Assembly: GCA_026770025.1 (NCBI GenBank) | Contig: JAMXDE010000013.1 | Location: 1,612,001 to 1,676,000, forward strand | Direction of reading: 5' to 3' | Source: Craspedostauros australis | Lineage: Eukaryota > Bacillariophyta > Bacillariophyceae > Mastogloiales > Achnanthaceae | DNA: 64,000 nucleotides | In this document: positions 30,511 to 41,608 of the stretch, one piece after another | Layout of the letters: every line of letters starts with the position of its first letter | Position numbering within the stretch: the stretch's first letter is position 1 | Program-made: the position numbers and the translations under genes | The notes under the pieces: model-generated | Seen by the model: the letters and a program-made list of their open reading frames with translations, nothing else | What the model was told of the DNA's origin: nothing | The model's database searches: none

Positions 30511-31684
30511 ATGAAGCTCGCCATTGCCTACATCGCCCTTTTCAGCGCCTGCGTTTCCGCAAACCGCCCAAAGCTCACAGTAAGTCAAGTGTTCGACGCC
30601 GCCCGCATTTGCGCACATCACTTGTGGTCGCATGAAGTGAGGACGGCCATGTTGGGAACGCACAATGTTGACACTTGGAATGATTGCTGCCTTGCTTGCT
30701 GTTAGATTGCTACCGCAACAATTCTCATCACGAAGCGCCAACCCTCGAACTCGAACGCATTTGCATTTGCATTGTCGTTGCTTCTCGAAATAAATTCATG
30801 ATCAATTGACCACATCGCAACACCAGATCTCCGTCCAAGACGGAAACTTCGACGGCGTCGACGGACTCAACCCAACCCTCACCTGGGAAGGTGCGGCCAA
30901 CTCGGGTGACCTCGACATCAGCTACGGACTCGAGTCCGATGTCAGACCAACCAGCGACATCGCATCCCTCCCACGATCCGTCTGGGGAAAGGTCAAGACC
31001 GATGTCTCCGGATGGGGCGTCTCCGCCAGAGCCGATGTCGATGCACAGGACATGAACTCGGCTGACTTCGAGGTCGATGCCGACAACTCAGAGGTCGATC
31101 TCGCCCTCCGCCTCACAGCATCCGCTGGAGGCAGCGGAAACGCCGTCAAGACCATCGAAGCCACCAAGGGCCTCGACCTGGATGGAGCTCGTGTCACCAT
31201 CAACCCACGATACAACGTGGCCGATGAACAAGCCGACGTCGTGCTCGGATACAACAACGATGCCACCGATGTCAAGCTCACAGCATCTGCTGACAGCCAG
31301 GAGGTCGTCGTGTCCCACAAGCTGGAGAGCACCGGCATCAAGCTCACCGCTTCTGCCGAGAGCCAGGAGGTCGAGATCGATCACCAGATCGACAACACTG
31401 GCATCAAGCTCACAGCATCCGCTGACAACCAGGAGGTCACCGTGTCCCAGCAGATCAACGATCGCGATCGTGTGTCTCCAACACTGACGAGCAACGGCGA
31501 TCTTTCTGTTGAGTGGGAGCGCACCTTGGAGGATGAGAGCAAGCTGACGGCCACCTTGAAGCCGAATGACAGTTTGGATGTTGAGTGGAACGACGGAGAC
31601 TGGACCGCGAACGTGAACATGCCAATCTCTGGTACTGACATCACCGGAGCCAATGTCCATGTCAAGAGAGAGGTCGTCTTCTAA
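30511..31684 (+). CDS. Secreted repeat protein of unknown function, copy 2 (308 aa)
   Basis: Exon 1 (30511-30579) encodes a signal peptide, MKLAIAYIALFSACVSA. The 247-bp intron (GTAAGT...ACACCAG, phase 0) leads to exon 2 (30827-31684), the same 858 nt length as in copy 1. Exon 2 is nearly identical to that of copy 1, including the three LTASA repeat units. Its amino-acid differences are at the first few residues, at SEVDLALR against SEADLAIR, and at the end (KREVVF against KRDIVF). Signal peptides, introns and flanks are clearly different. This pattern suggests gene conversion, or duplication with strong selection on exon 2 only. Function is unknown; it is secreted or enters the secretory pathway. 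Confidence 0.85.
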
Positions 31685-33785
31685 ACGGCCCAACACCGAC
31701 GCCAACACCACCCCACCCATGTCATACCCAAACAGCGCCACCACTTCCATCCAACGACACGGCGAAGATCACATCAAGAACAGAGTTCACACCTGAGACA
31801 GCGGTCGGGTGCGCAGGGATGTTTCCCTACGTACCACATCGATCGCTCTGCTCTTACAAAACAACAAGCCTGGGTCAGAACTCGACATCACCTCCATACA
31901 TAACCACAAGTAAGAAATCGAATTGTTTTGTATTTTGAGAGTTGCAGGAAGCGGCGATAGTGTCGTGAAGAGAGTCTGCTAGCGCTCTGGCCACATCTTC
32001 CCGTGCATTACCACACATCAAACTGCCCCCATGTCACGATCGACGACCAACATGGTCACGCATTGCGCCGTCTCCTTCATTGTAAGCCATGTGTACAGAC
32101 GACGACGCCAATTAATACATTCCATCTCGGATTCATGGGAGGCTTCATTTATGTCTTGCAAATGGGCGAGATGCGGGGGTATCTTTCCGCCCACCGCACT
32201 CTCGCTTCGAGAAGATGTCGGTGACGTTGATTCTCAGTGATGGCAAAGTCATGATGCGCTTCTATTGGCCAATACGGTGAGTTGTTCGAGTACTCTGCTC
32301 TGCTTTCGTATTGCCGAAATCCAAGAGAATGTGCCACATGGCAGTTGCTGACGTTGTTGACACCACCCGACTGATTCTCAAAAGCGTGTCACCAACTTGC
32401 GGCCAGCGGCGCCTTTACAACGAAAATCCGCGAAAATTCACAATGCCAGGATTGAGCCCAGGATCCCGCCATACATGCGCAGAGCAGTTCAGATCATTTT
32501 TACTCGTAGCATTGCAAATTATGCGGATTGTCAAACACTATGAATGGCCGCCTTTGACGATATCCCGATTGTGGTCGATCTTGCCATGATGAAAGATGGA
32601 TGAGAGTGCGCAAGTGAGGGCGAGTGTTGCTTGGTTGACGATGCCGAACAACGGCATCGGACCACGTGAATTACGACAAGCAAAATGGCGACGAAACGCT
32701 GGAACTGCGGTCAATTGCATCTGCAACAACCGCACGAACATGTGAGAATCACGCGCGCATGAAGGCTGAGATGGAAGGCTCATACCGATCCTTTTGGAAC
32801 GATCTCGTCACTCCGCAACTACTCTTCGTGCTCTGCGCCATCGGCGAGAATTTCCGACGGCCGACCGCGGCACGCACGAATTTCGAATGAAGCATTTTCA
32901 AATGCCCGATCCTGCATCTGAAGGCTGCACTGGATGCATAAAAATTCGAGGAATCGGACGATTATGAATGGCGTGATTGGCGCTGACCGCAACATGACGA
33001 ACCGAAAATATGCACAGTCCTGGCATCGTCAACGACGAAAGGAATTGATGAAGAAGCATGGTGATCAATTTCCGATGCAAATGATTCGCGAGGAAAGTGA
33101 CATGGAGAAAGAAGGGGAGGTTGTTGGCGATGCGGCATGGTGGATTTACGCACGCAATTCCCACACCGCTGTCCACCATCACTTGGAGTCACCGTCGCTG
33201 CTTCCATCGTCGTCGTCGTCGACGTCGTGTTCCCAACATCTGGAAATTGACGGAGAATCCATTACTCTCCGCAGCATGGCAGCGATACGTCTCGCAGGAA
33301 GCAATATCCATAATTCGTCATGCATGATTTATTGCCGCCCCATGTGCATTTCTCTATGGAGTTGTAACTTGTGTGTGGATGTACGGTATGGGCATCATGG
33401 GCATCGTCATTTGCTCAATGCCAAATGCTCCATTTCTCGTGTCCATCTGGTGCACGATTCGACCTTCTTTCCCCAAGTCGTGCATATTTCAGTCGACGAA
33501 ATCGAATGCCAATGCGATTTGGAAGTCGATCAAGTCGGACATGGAATTGGTCGAAGTAATCGCCACATGAAAATCAAATCCAAAATCTGGGCAACACGAA
33601 ACATGACGAAACGAAGCGACCATGAGCATGGGATGCTGTTCGCAACAAAGACGGCCGCTGTTGGTGGGAGTTGTCCCACCTTCTTGCTCCTCCGCGAGCA
33701 TCTCTGCGCCTGTCTACATCTGCTATTCGGATACAACTATTATAGGACGTTTTATCATATCATCTTATACTCGCAATAGGAGAAC
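31685..33785. other. Intergenic stretch of 2.1 kb
   Basis: The only long frame (32934-33779, 281 codons, plus) has no recognisable motif and an uneven composition with many His, Met and Cys residues. I could not support it as a gene. No repeats of note were found. Confidence 0.45.
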
Positions 33786-34346
33786 ATGTCGAAAGCATCC
33801 ACCCCGGCAAGCCAGGGCCAAGCGCTGTGGAACAAGACGCCGAAGGCCAACGCGGAGCTGTTCGCCCTGACGTACGGCGCTCTGGTGACGGAGGTCATCC
33901 GCGACTCGGACGAGGACGTCGCCAAGATCAACGAGACGCTGGAGGGCATCGGGTACTCGATCGGCATCCGCTGCATCGACGAGTTCCTGGCCAAGTCCAA
34001 CGCTTCGTGCCGCAGCTTCCAGGACACGGCCGAAGTGCTGGGCCGCACGGCCTTTCGCATGTTCCTGGGCATCGTGGTGGACGTGCAGCACGCGGGCGAT
34101 GGCTTCCGATTAACCTTCCAGGACAACCCGCTGGCGCTCTTCGTGGAGCTGCCGGAGCAGTACAAGGATCTGGAGTACAACATCCTGTACTGCGGCGTCA
34201 TCCGCGGCGCGCTGGAGATGCTCAACTACAAGGTGGACTGCACCTTCGTCAAGTCGCCGCTGCGTGGTGATGATGTGCATGAGATTCGGGTGGACCTCAA
34301 GCAGGTCGTTGCGGCCGGTGCTGGAGATGATTACAAGGACGAGTAG
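33786..34346 (+). CDS. BET3: TRAPP complex subunit Bet3 (TRAPPC3)
   Basis: The 186-residue product matches the Bet3 family in length and along its whole sequence: LWNKTPKANAELFALTYGALV, then GYSIGIRCIDEFLAKS, then SCRSFQDTAEVLGRTAFRMFLG, then NPLALFVELPEQY and YCGVIRGALEMLNYKV. Bet3 is the core subunit of TRAPP, the exchange factor complex for Rab1/Ypt1 in ER-Golgi traffic. The Cys in NASCRSF sits at the place of the conserved acylated cysteine that lies in the Bet3 hydrophobic channel. The extra residues at the C-terminus are acidic. Single exon. The ATG at 33786 is the only sensible start. Confidence 0.95.
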   Translation: MSKASTPASQGQALWNKTPKANAELFALTYGALVTEVIRDSDEDVAKINETLEGIGYSIGIRCIDEFLAKSNASCRSFQDTAEVLGRTAFRMFLGIVVDVQHAGDGFRLTFQDNPLALFVELPEQYKDLEYNILYCGVIRGALEMLNYKVDCTFVKSPLRGDDVHEIRVDLKQVVAAGAGDDYKDE

Positions 34347-34408
34347 GGTGCGAGTGCGAGTATGAATACGAATGTAAATACGAGTATGCATACGAGTACG
34401 GGTGTATC
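34347..34408. repeat. Degenerate 6/12-bp repeat after BET3
   Basis: Imperfect units like TACGAGTATGCA begin directly after the BET3 stop codon, so they lie in its 3' untranslated region. The rest of the stretch to 34797 shows nothing else. Confidence 0.65.
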
Positions 34409-34797
34409 GGTGGTGATGATTGCGGAGACTACGCAAGCAGACGGGGTGGACGTGCGCAGAAATGGACAATTGCAGATGCTCCGTAGACCTGACACATGAA
34501 CAAATAATAGAGAACGGATCGGATCAGCTGGATGGCGTTCGCCTCTCCTAATTGAGACATGCAAGCACGAACAGTGCGCATAGCTCGTACTATGATAATG
34601 CTGTGTTGTCAGGGGAACATCTCCGTCAGCTTTGTTCCTGATAGCTATCATTAAGAATAGAGTAGAATCCTTTGCTCCACTTCAACTGAACAACTGCGGT
34701 ATTCTACTCTACTGTACGCTTCTCGGAGCAATAGTCGCCAGCGAGATTACTGCACAATGGAAGGCCGACGCAAGAAGAGGCAGCGGACAGAACCGCC

Positions 34798-36201
34798 TTA
34801 CATGCCCCATCCCTTCTTGGCTGTGCCCGCTTCGGAAGAGGCCGCCTCTGCTTCTGCCTCCGTAGCTGTTGGTGCTTCCGCATCAGCTGCCTCCGCATCG
34901 GCCGCCTCCGCCGCCGGACCAGCGATGTCGCTTGGATCAATGCCGAGCGCCTCCGCGTACTGCTTCTGCACATCCGAATCCAAACAGGCTTCCATGTAAC
35001 GCCACGCCACAGGATTCTGGAAGGGATTCGTCTGCGGCTGGCACTGCTCGGCCGGTTGCATATCCGCTGCAACGCAATCCTCCAGCACCTTGCAGTACGC
35101 TTCGCGATCTTGAATGCGTTGCAAGATATCGGCCTCCAGCGCCTCGATATCCAAACCTTTCAGCACCTCCGGATCCTGACCTTCCAACTCCTCCACGAGA
35201 TCGTTGGCGACCTGATTCGTGATGCGCTTGCAGTAATCCATGGCCGTCTCGAGGACGCAGAAGCGCAGGACGTCGTTGCGCTTGTCGACGAGCTCCTTCC
35301 AGCCGTCGTTCTCGTGCAGGATGGCAAAGACATCCACCAGCGGTTCCTTCGTGTTGAGCATGGTATCGAGGATGACGCTGGCACGCAGGACCGTGCCTTC
35401 CAACGCCTCCTTCTTCGCGTTGGCCGTATCCAATTCGTTTCGCATGTTCTTGAGCTCGGCGCTGTCCTTCCCGGACATCGTCGTCGTCACCTGGCTTGCA
35501 CCACCGGGCGGGACGCCCACGGGCAGTGCCGGATTCTCCTTCTGTTTTCGCGAAAAGAGATTGCGCAGACGCCTGCCGGCACCTTTCGTGGACCATTGAT
35601 GCCACGTGCTCAAGCCTTGCATGGTGCGGATCCAATCGAGGATGGGATCGCCGTAATTCCAGTTGCCTTGGAACTTGACCGTGTTGGGGACGGGCGCATC
35701 GCCCATGGGTCCGGCGCTTTTGGACTTGCCGAAGACGAAGCGCGAGATGGGATCCGTGTCGTGGTACGTGCCCGAACCGATGAACATGATGGTGGGATAG
35801 TAGGCCACGGAGAGCTGCTGACACAGCGTGACGTGTGAGTGATCGCGCTCGCAGTCGAAGACGGACAGGACGATGCCGCTGTCCGACGTCCCGGCGTTGA
35901 GGAGACCCGCGATCTGGCCCCACATCTTGCCCAGCAGACGCGAATTCTCGTCCCATGGGGCGTAAAAGAGGACGGCGGCATCGTAGCCAGGATGCGTGTC
36001 GAGGAAGTAGGCCAGAGTGTCGGAATCCCAATGATCGACGTTGCGTTCGCGTCGCACTACCTCCTGCTTCTGGCCCCCGCTGCCGAACGTCTGTGCGTAG
36101 GACTCCACGGCGCCGTGGGTTGCGATCGGCAGCACCGCCATCGTCAGCAGCAGCAGGCACAGCGCCTTTCTCGTCATTTGCGTCATTCTGCTTCTTTCCA
36201 T
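34798..36201 (-). CDS. Secreted thioredoxin-fold protein without CxxC (467 aa)
   Basis: A signal peptide (MTRKALCLLLLTMAVLPIATHG) leads into a thioredoxin-like domain of about residues 50-160. AVLFYAPWDENSRLLGKMW is in the place of the usual FYAPWCGHCK, and VAYYPTIMFIG carries the cis-proline. The active-site cysteines are replaced by Asp83-Glu84-Asn85-Ser86 or close by, so it cannot act as a dithiol oxidase. Two cysteines (VFDCERDHSHVTLC) remain nearby. The middle is a helical region (about 250-400) with several single cysteines. The tail is Ala/Glu-rich (EAADAEAPTATEAEAEAASS). No KDEL-type signal is visible at the C-terminus (KKGWGM). I infer an ER or secretory-pathway chaperone-like PDI relative. 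The exact start among the three early ATGs (residues 1, 6 and 9) is uncertain. Confidence 0.8.
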   Translation of the reverse strand: MERSRMTQMTRKALCLLLLTMAVLPIATHGAVESYAQTFGSGGQKQEVVRRERNVDHWDSDTLAYFLDTHPGYDAAVLFYAPWDENSRLLGKMWGQIAGLLNAGTSDSGIVLSVFDCERDHSHVTLCQQLSVAYYPTIMFIGSGTYHDTDPISRFVFGKSKSAGPMGDAPVPNTVKFQGNWNYGDPILDWIRTMQGLSTWHQWSTKGAGRRLRNLFSRKQKENPALPVGVPPGGASQVTTTMSGKDSAELKNMRNELDTANAKKEALEGTVLRASVILDTMLNTKEPLVDVFAILHENDGWKELVDKRNDVLRFCVLETAMDYCKRITNQVANDLVEELEGQDPEVLKGLDIEALEADILQRIQDREAYCKVLEDCVAADMQPAEQCQPQTNPFQNPVAWRYMEACLDSDVQKQYAEALGIDPSDIAGPAAEAADAEAADAEAPTATEAEAEAASSEAGTAKKGWGM

Positions 36202-37021
36202 TGTATTGCTAGAGTGTAGTCCTCTATGGTATCTCCTGTGCTGCTCGTATACAAGTATTGGATGCTATTGGTTGCTGTGCGTTGCCCTTTCCTGTATCAC
36301 GTCTGCTTCTGTCTGTGTCCTCCAATCGATTTGTGTTGTCATGAAGTCAGATGATGCAAACGCAGTGAGAAGAGACCCGCTGGATGTGCTGGAGTGGATC
36401 TGCGTGCCAAAAAAGTGAGCACAGAATCACTATTCCACGTGTCGACGTCTGTCAGTTGTCGCAAAATTATTGGCATTCTGCCTCTACATGATCGAAAGTA
36501 GACTTCAGGGTCTGCATCGATGTTGCGCCAAGATCGCGACACCTACACAATACAGCATTTCTCTCCCTCCCTCCAGAGAGGGACAGAGCAACGCGTACCA
36601 CACACATGTGATAGATCAGAGTGCTCAACTAAGTACTCTGCTATCGTACCCACGTGTGTATGATACTTGTACACAAATCTTCTTGTTACTTGCAGTTTCC
36701 ATTTCCATTGATACATCGCGGAGCGACCATCGCCACGCGAAAGGCGGGTTCCCTCTTGTTCTGTAGCGCTAAGGTCCGATGAAATGAGTGACATCGGGCC
36801 GCTCCACTCCACTCCACATTCTCGCTATATTTTTGGGGAGCATCAGTATTTGGCCGATGCGTTCGCCACTCACTGTGGTGAAGCATCCAATTTTTGCGCA
36901 GAGGACTGGAAGTTCAAAGTTCCAGTCGCACTGTCGCGTTTCATACCGTGCGAATGCCAAATGACAAGCATTGTGCGCACGAATCGCTGATACAGCCGTG
37001 GATGCATGATCAGAATTTCAT
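36202..37021. other. Intergenic stretch of 0.8 kb
   Basis: No gene, repeat or regulatory motif could be supported. Confidence 0.4.
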
Positions 37022-38830
37022 CTAACCATCCACCTTGCCATTCATGTGCTCATCGTGCTGCTGCACCTGTCCCTGCTGACGTTGGGCGTCGGACATGTCG
37101 CCATTCTCCCCGTAATAGAGACCGGAGACGTCATTGATACCCGCCTCGCCTCCGTAGGGGGCAGGTTCCGCACCCGTCGGCGGCGGGCCACCGTTGGGAC
37201 CGCCGATGGAGATGCTCATGGATCCGTCGGGGTTGCGTCGTTGTTCCACACGGTTGGGATGACCCCGTGGCGAGGTCGGGTCGTAGGCACCGGGTGGTGG
37301 GATGAAGGGGAGCTGACCGCCGCCGCCGTTCATGCCGACCATGTGCCCTGCGTCGGCGCGTGCTCCGACCGGGGTCTCCATGACTCCCGGTGCCGCTGCC
37401 GATCTGGACCGATTCTGTGGGCTGGGGAAGCCGACCATCATGCCCGGCGAACCGTAGGCGCCCGGCGATTGCTGCTGGTGGTACGCGTGCGTCATGGTGG
37501 GCATGGGGGACAGCGGGATCTCGCCGATGTGGCTGTAGGGATGAGGGTGGTGCGGTGGCATGCCGTGCGGAGCCATGTGGTGCGGCGGCGCATGCGAGAA
37601 CTGAGCCGGCAACGGTCCACGTGCGGGGATGCCGGGTCGCAAGCCCAGCACGTTCTTCGCCGACAGGCCGAGCTCCTTCATGCGCTGGCGGCGCATGCGA
37701 TCGCCCGCGTTCTTTCTTTTCTTGGCACCCAAGGCCGTCCCCAGGAATCTCGTTTCGAATTTGGAGCGCTTGGATTCCGGTTTGGCCAGGATGCGGTCGA
37801 TCTCCTCCTTCCTCTCGAGAGCCCGCTCGCGCGATCGGTCGTTCTTCTTCTGGCGGCGCGATTCGTACTGCAGCCATATCTGTCGCTCCTCTTCGGTGCG
37901 TTCCTCCGGCGGCTTGGTCTCGATGATCTTGATGCGATCGCGCATCTTCGATGCTCGTGCTCTGGACTGCGCATTCTTGCGGGCCCTGCGGTCGCGGTTG
38001 TCCTGCGTCATGGGGTTGCGCGGCTTAATGTAGGTCTTCAAACGTGCCGTGATGGCGCCCGGCACGATCTCCTCCGGTATTATGGGCACGTCCGGATCAT
38101 CCTTCTGCTCGCCGCCGCCGCCGTCTTTGGCAGATGCTGGCAGGACGTTTGCGCCCTGCTGCGTCTGCTCCTTCTCCTTGTACTTCATGTAGCCGACGTC
38201 TGCCGTCGTGCCAGTGTGGTACGGTGCGGGACCCAAACCGGTCCCTCCTGGATCTGGCATCCCGTCTGCGGCCTGGGGCGCGTTGGTGTCGTAGCGTTGC
38301 GGCGACGAGTCCGCCGGTGACATCTGGTGTCCGACCTGCGGCATCTGCTGCGGCGGCGGGGCGTGTGCTGGTGCGTAGCCGTAGCCTCCCATGGCATGGT
38401 GCGGATGAGGTGGGGCGTGTCCGTAGGGCGGATAGCCGCCGTAGAGGTGTGGTTGGTAGGCGTACATGGGCGGAGGCGGATAACCCATCGCGTGCGGCGG
38501 CATGCCGTAGGCTGGGTCGTATCCTCTGTAGCCCGCCACAGGATCCGGCGGCGCACCGGCTCCTGGGTACATGGGCGGGTAGTAGCCTCCGGGTGGTGGC
38601 ACGCCGCCGTTGGGAATCGGCCCTCCCGGCTGTTGCGATCCATCGGGAGGGCGCACGGCTGGCATGATGGCCTGCTGAGGCGGCGCATAGCGTTGGTTGT
38701 TGATGCCTGTGGGAGACTGCTGCACGACGTGCTGCACAGCATGCTGAAGACCGCCTGGCGGAGAAGCGTGCTGCGTTGGCTGTTGCTGTGGAGGAGGCTG
38801 AGGCTGTTGCGTTGGCTGCTGGTGATCCAT
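37022..38830 (-). CDS. Pro/Gln-rich protein with three basic repeats (602 aa)
   Basis: The N-terminal 210 residues are low-complexity, rich in Pro, Gln, Gly, Tyr and His. The central part (about 245-400) is highly charged and holds three spaced copies of a basic motif: RKNAQSRARASKMRDRI, KKNDRSRERALERKEEIDRI and KKRKNAGDRMRRQRMKEL. KPPEERTEEE and KPESKRSKFE linkers lie between them. The C-terminal 200 residues are again Pro/Gly/His-rich. The basic motif resembles a bZIP basic region, but there is no leucine zipper and the Asn-to-Arg spacing is not canonical, so I do not call it bZIP. Disordered flanks plus repeated basic helices suggest a nuclear nucleic-acid-binding protein. Single exon. Function is not known. 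Confidence 0.8.
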   Translation of the reverse strand: MDHQQPTQQPQPPPQQQPTQHASPPGGLQHAVQHVVQQSPTGINNQRYAPPQQAIMPAVRPPDGSQQPGGPIPNGGVPPPGGYYPPMYPGAGAPPDPVAGYRGYDPAYGMPPHAMGYPPPPMYAYQPHLYGGYPPYGHAPPHPHHAMGGYGYAPAHAPPPQQMPQVGHQMSPADSSPQRYDTNAPQAADGMPDPGGTGLGPAPYHTGTTADVGYMKYKEKEQTQQGANVLPASAKDGGGGEQKDDPDVPIIPEEIVPGAITARLKTYIKPRNPMTQDNRDRRARKNAQSRARASKMRDRIKIIETKPPEERTEEERQIWLQYESRRQKKNDRSRERALERKEEIDRILAKPESKRSKFETRFLGTALGAKKRKNAGDRMRRQRMKELGLSAKNVLGLRPGIPARGPLPAQFSHAPPHHMAPHGMPPHHPHPYSHIGEIPLSPMPTMTHAYHQQQSPGAYGSPGMMVGFPSPQNRSRSAAAPGVMETPVGARADAGHMVGMNGGGGQLPFIPPPGAYDPTSPRGHPNRVEQRRNPDGSMSISIGGPNGGPPPTGAEPAPYGGEAGINDVSGLYYGENGDMSDAQRQQGQVQQHDEHMNGKVDG

Positions 38831-39098
38831 GTTGTGGTTGTTTCACACGGCTCCAACAGTGGCAATGAGAATACTCGTGGCTGTAGCAGTGGCTGTATCT
38901 ATAGCTGCGCTCGTACTTTGGCTGTGCTCTCCGATGACCCCTTGCTTCATCTGTTTCCAAAACAGAGTGATGTCTGCCCAATTGCGTCAGTTGCGACTAT
39001 GGTGCTGCCAGCTGTGGTGGTCGTCTTGCTCTCTCCTCGTATCAGAGTGCTATAATACTCTTGTGATAGTATCGCAATCTGAAAGTCGGCGCAGTTGC

Positions 39099-39134
39099 AT
39101 TTCAGGCGCGCTGCTTGTTTGGCGCGCCTGAAAT
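39099..39134. repeat. Perfect 13-bp inverted repeat
   Basis: ATTTCAGGCGCGC (39099-39111) and its exact reverse complement (39122-39134) are separated by 10 nt. The transcript on either strand would form a GC-rich hairpin. Confidence 0.9.
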
Positions 39135-41381
39135 CGACTCTTCTTGTTGTCTTGTCTTGTTGCCTTGCTGTGGATGGGCGTGTGATGGATGTGTGATGGG
39201 CTATCGCTATCGCTATCAGTGCCACTTGCTGTTGGTTGAATCCAAATCAAATCAAGTGAATTGGTTCAATTCAATTCACTTCGGTCCAATTCGCTTCGGT
39301 TTGGAGTATTATCTGATTTGTTTCCGCAACAGGCGTCGCCTCGCGTGTCGATCACCTCAGCTGGCAGTTGTGTGTGCTTGCGTGCGACTGGCGTTGGCGC
39401 TGCGTTTTTTGAGCGTTTTTCTTGGTCGTCCGCTTCTTTTTTTCTTGGTGGCGAAGGTGGCGGCAAGGACTGGACTGGGTTGAATTGGAGGAGGTCGTGA
39501 TCCGTGCGCTCAGTACGAGCACTGGCAGAGCACGGGTATGATGATGCTGATGATCACTCCTCTGTCGACTTGGCTCTTCCAACCAGGGTCTTCTTTGGTG
39601 TATGCTACGGGTGTGCTACGAGTGTGCTACGAGTATTGGTAACACTCTCTTCTTGCTCGCCGGATGGATCCCGTCCCTTGGACGCTCGGTCGGCCAACGG
39701 TTGATCCAGCTGCTACGCGCGAGGTACTGTTCCTACTGCAAAGACTCAGGCAACGTCAATCTCGTCGATCCAATCGTCGAGACTCCGTTGCTGGTCAATG
39801 CGGTCGAGACTTTGCGGAGATGCAAGCAGGAAGGTGGCTTGCGGGGTGGAGGGAATGAGTGGGCATTCACACACCTGCTCACTCTCTCAACGAACGATGC
39901 GTCTTTCTGCTTTCTTGCTCGCTCCTAGCCTGTTCCTGTTCGGCTCTTCTCTTTGTTGGTTGCTGCGGACACTTCTCAGTCTGTCGGTGGCTGGGTCGTC
40001 AAGGGTGAATCTCTCCGGTGTCTCAACTTGATTGGGACTGGGACTGCTCTGTTCTGCTCGGCGGGCCCTCCACGGTACAAAACGAGGACGGCGTGTACAA
40101 TGCACTGCTGCGACGGCTGGTGCGGTGCTTGCTGCTCTCTCGACGTGCTGTCTGTCTTCTTTTTCCATTTACTTATTTGTACCACCTCCCCGACGCGCTG
40201 CAGCATGGCGCGGAGCGCCGCAGGCAAGCACACCATGGCGTTCCCGTTGCTGCCGGCGCTGCACCTTACGTAGAATACAGTAGGACATGTACGAACACAA
40301 TCACATCTGCGTGTGGCGCACAAATCCACACACATTTGGGAACTCGCCCGTGCGTGCGCTTGTTTGTTTGTTTGCATTTATTCTACGTAAATTGTCACGC
40401 AGGATCAGTACCATTTGAAAGGATGGTTGCAACAGCCGTTGAGCCTGCAAAAAGTCGATTTCTTTGGCCTGTATTATTCAATTAATACATGAATACAGTT
40501 TATAAACTCCCGCCACTTCATGTGCTAAGTGAGTCACTCGCCAGTGCGCAAGAGCGACACGGGCGTAACTGACCAGAATGGATGCCAACGCCTTCCTCCT
40601 CGCAGTACAGATTCCACCTGGTTCTACGTGCTGCACTCCAGCTGACACCAACAACAAATCATTGAAAATGTGGCGCGAGTTGAGGTCGGAGGGAGGAACG
40701 CGAGATGAGCACAAACCAAAATCGTTGTTTTGCGCTGGTGCGCGCAAGGCTGATTCTGTTGCGACGTGCGCTTCCTGGGAATTTCGCAACAGGGCGAGAC
40801 GAACGCGGAGACAAATTCGCAATTGCACGCGTCCTGTCTTGTTGGATTTGTGTGCGGAAAGCTCGCTCTGCACACGAAGTACGCGTTCTCCGAAGCTCAA
40901 GCTCTGCTCTCTCTGCTCTTCCCGCGTGTTTGCGCACACCAAACTTCTCCATGTCAAAGAAGAAGAAAACTCAGACTTTCTCGCACCGAACAACGCAATT
41001 TCACACTCATCGCCAACTTCGTGCCACCACCTCATCACGAGATCGTCCTGATTGCATTTCCTTCGGGGTTTGATGTTGCACATACGCGTATCACAGCGAT
41101 TGAGTAGAATAATAAGTGGTCGTCCTCATCCCTTTTTGTGCCGAACTTGTGTTGAGCTTGTCATCAGCACCATTCTCGATGTTTCCCACCAACGCGCCAT
41201 CTTTGCCGATTTGACAAAGTCCGCACAACGCATTCACAGCCTGCGACCTGTCATCCGTGACTGGTTGCGCGCGAAACGTGCTGTTGGGGAATAAACCACC
41301 TCTCAGTCCCTGAACGAATGAGCAACGTGACTCAATGTGTTCTTCGTGTCGAGAACACGGATTTGTGAAAGTTGCGTTGAA

Positions 41382-41390
41382 TATATAAAA
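41382..41390 (+). promoter_or_regulatory. TATA-like box
   Basis: TATATAAAA lies about 225 bp upstream of the hydrolase ATG on the plus strand. This is a plausible core promoter with a 5' untranslated region of about 190 nt. Confidence 0.45.
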
Positions 41391-41608
41391 TCACACAACT
41401 AAACTCTTCTCTCGCATCATCCAAAGATACGGAATCAGGGACCATTTCCGCGAAGATCCGTCACAGAACAGGAACATGTTGATGGCTTGCACTTGTGCCA
41501 CAAAGCACCAACATCAGTTGCCCTCTGGAGAGTATAACTCATCAACTCCGCCCTGCTCTACTCTAATCAAATCTACTCTAATTCACGTGCACCCACCCGC
41601 AACCGAGA

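Larger units (their letters stand above)
38831..41608. other. Intergenic stretch of 2.8 kb
   Basis: No gene could be supported. A perfect 13-bp inverted repeat lies at 39099-39134. A possible short secreted peptide (frame with MRLSAFLLAPSLFLFG near 39898) and a 157-codon frame at 40578-41051 were considered, but neither has family support. A TATA-like box lies at 41382-41390. Confidence 0.45.

Noticed and set aside
32934..33779. 281-codon plus-strand frame upstream of BET3
   Set aside because: There is no recognisable domain and the residue use is erratic. It ends only 6 bp before the BET3 ATG. Transcript evidence would be needed.
37640..38095. Classical bZIP domain
   Set aside because: The basic motif is similar, but there is no heptad leucine zipper and the motif occurs three times.
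40578..41051. 157-codon frame as a gene
   Set aside because: There is no signal peptide, domain or splice support, and overlapping frames of equal quality exist.
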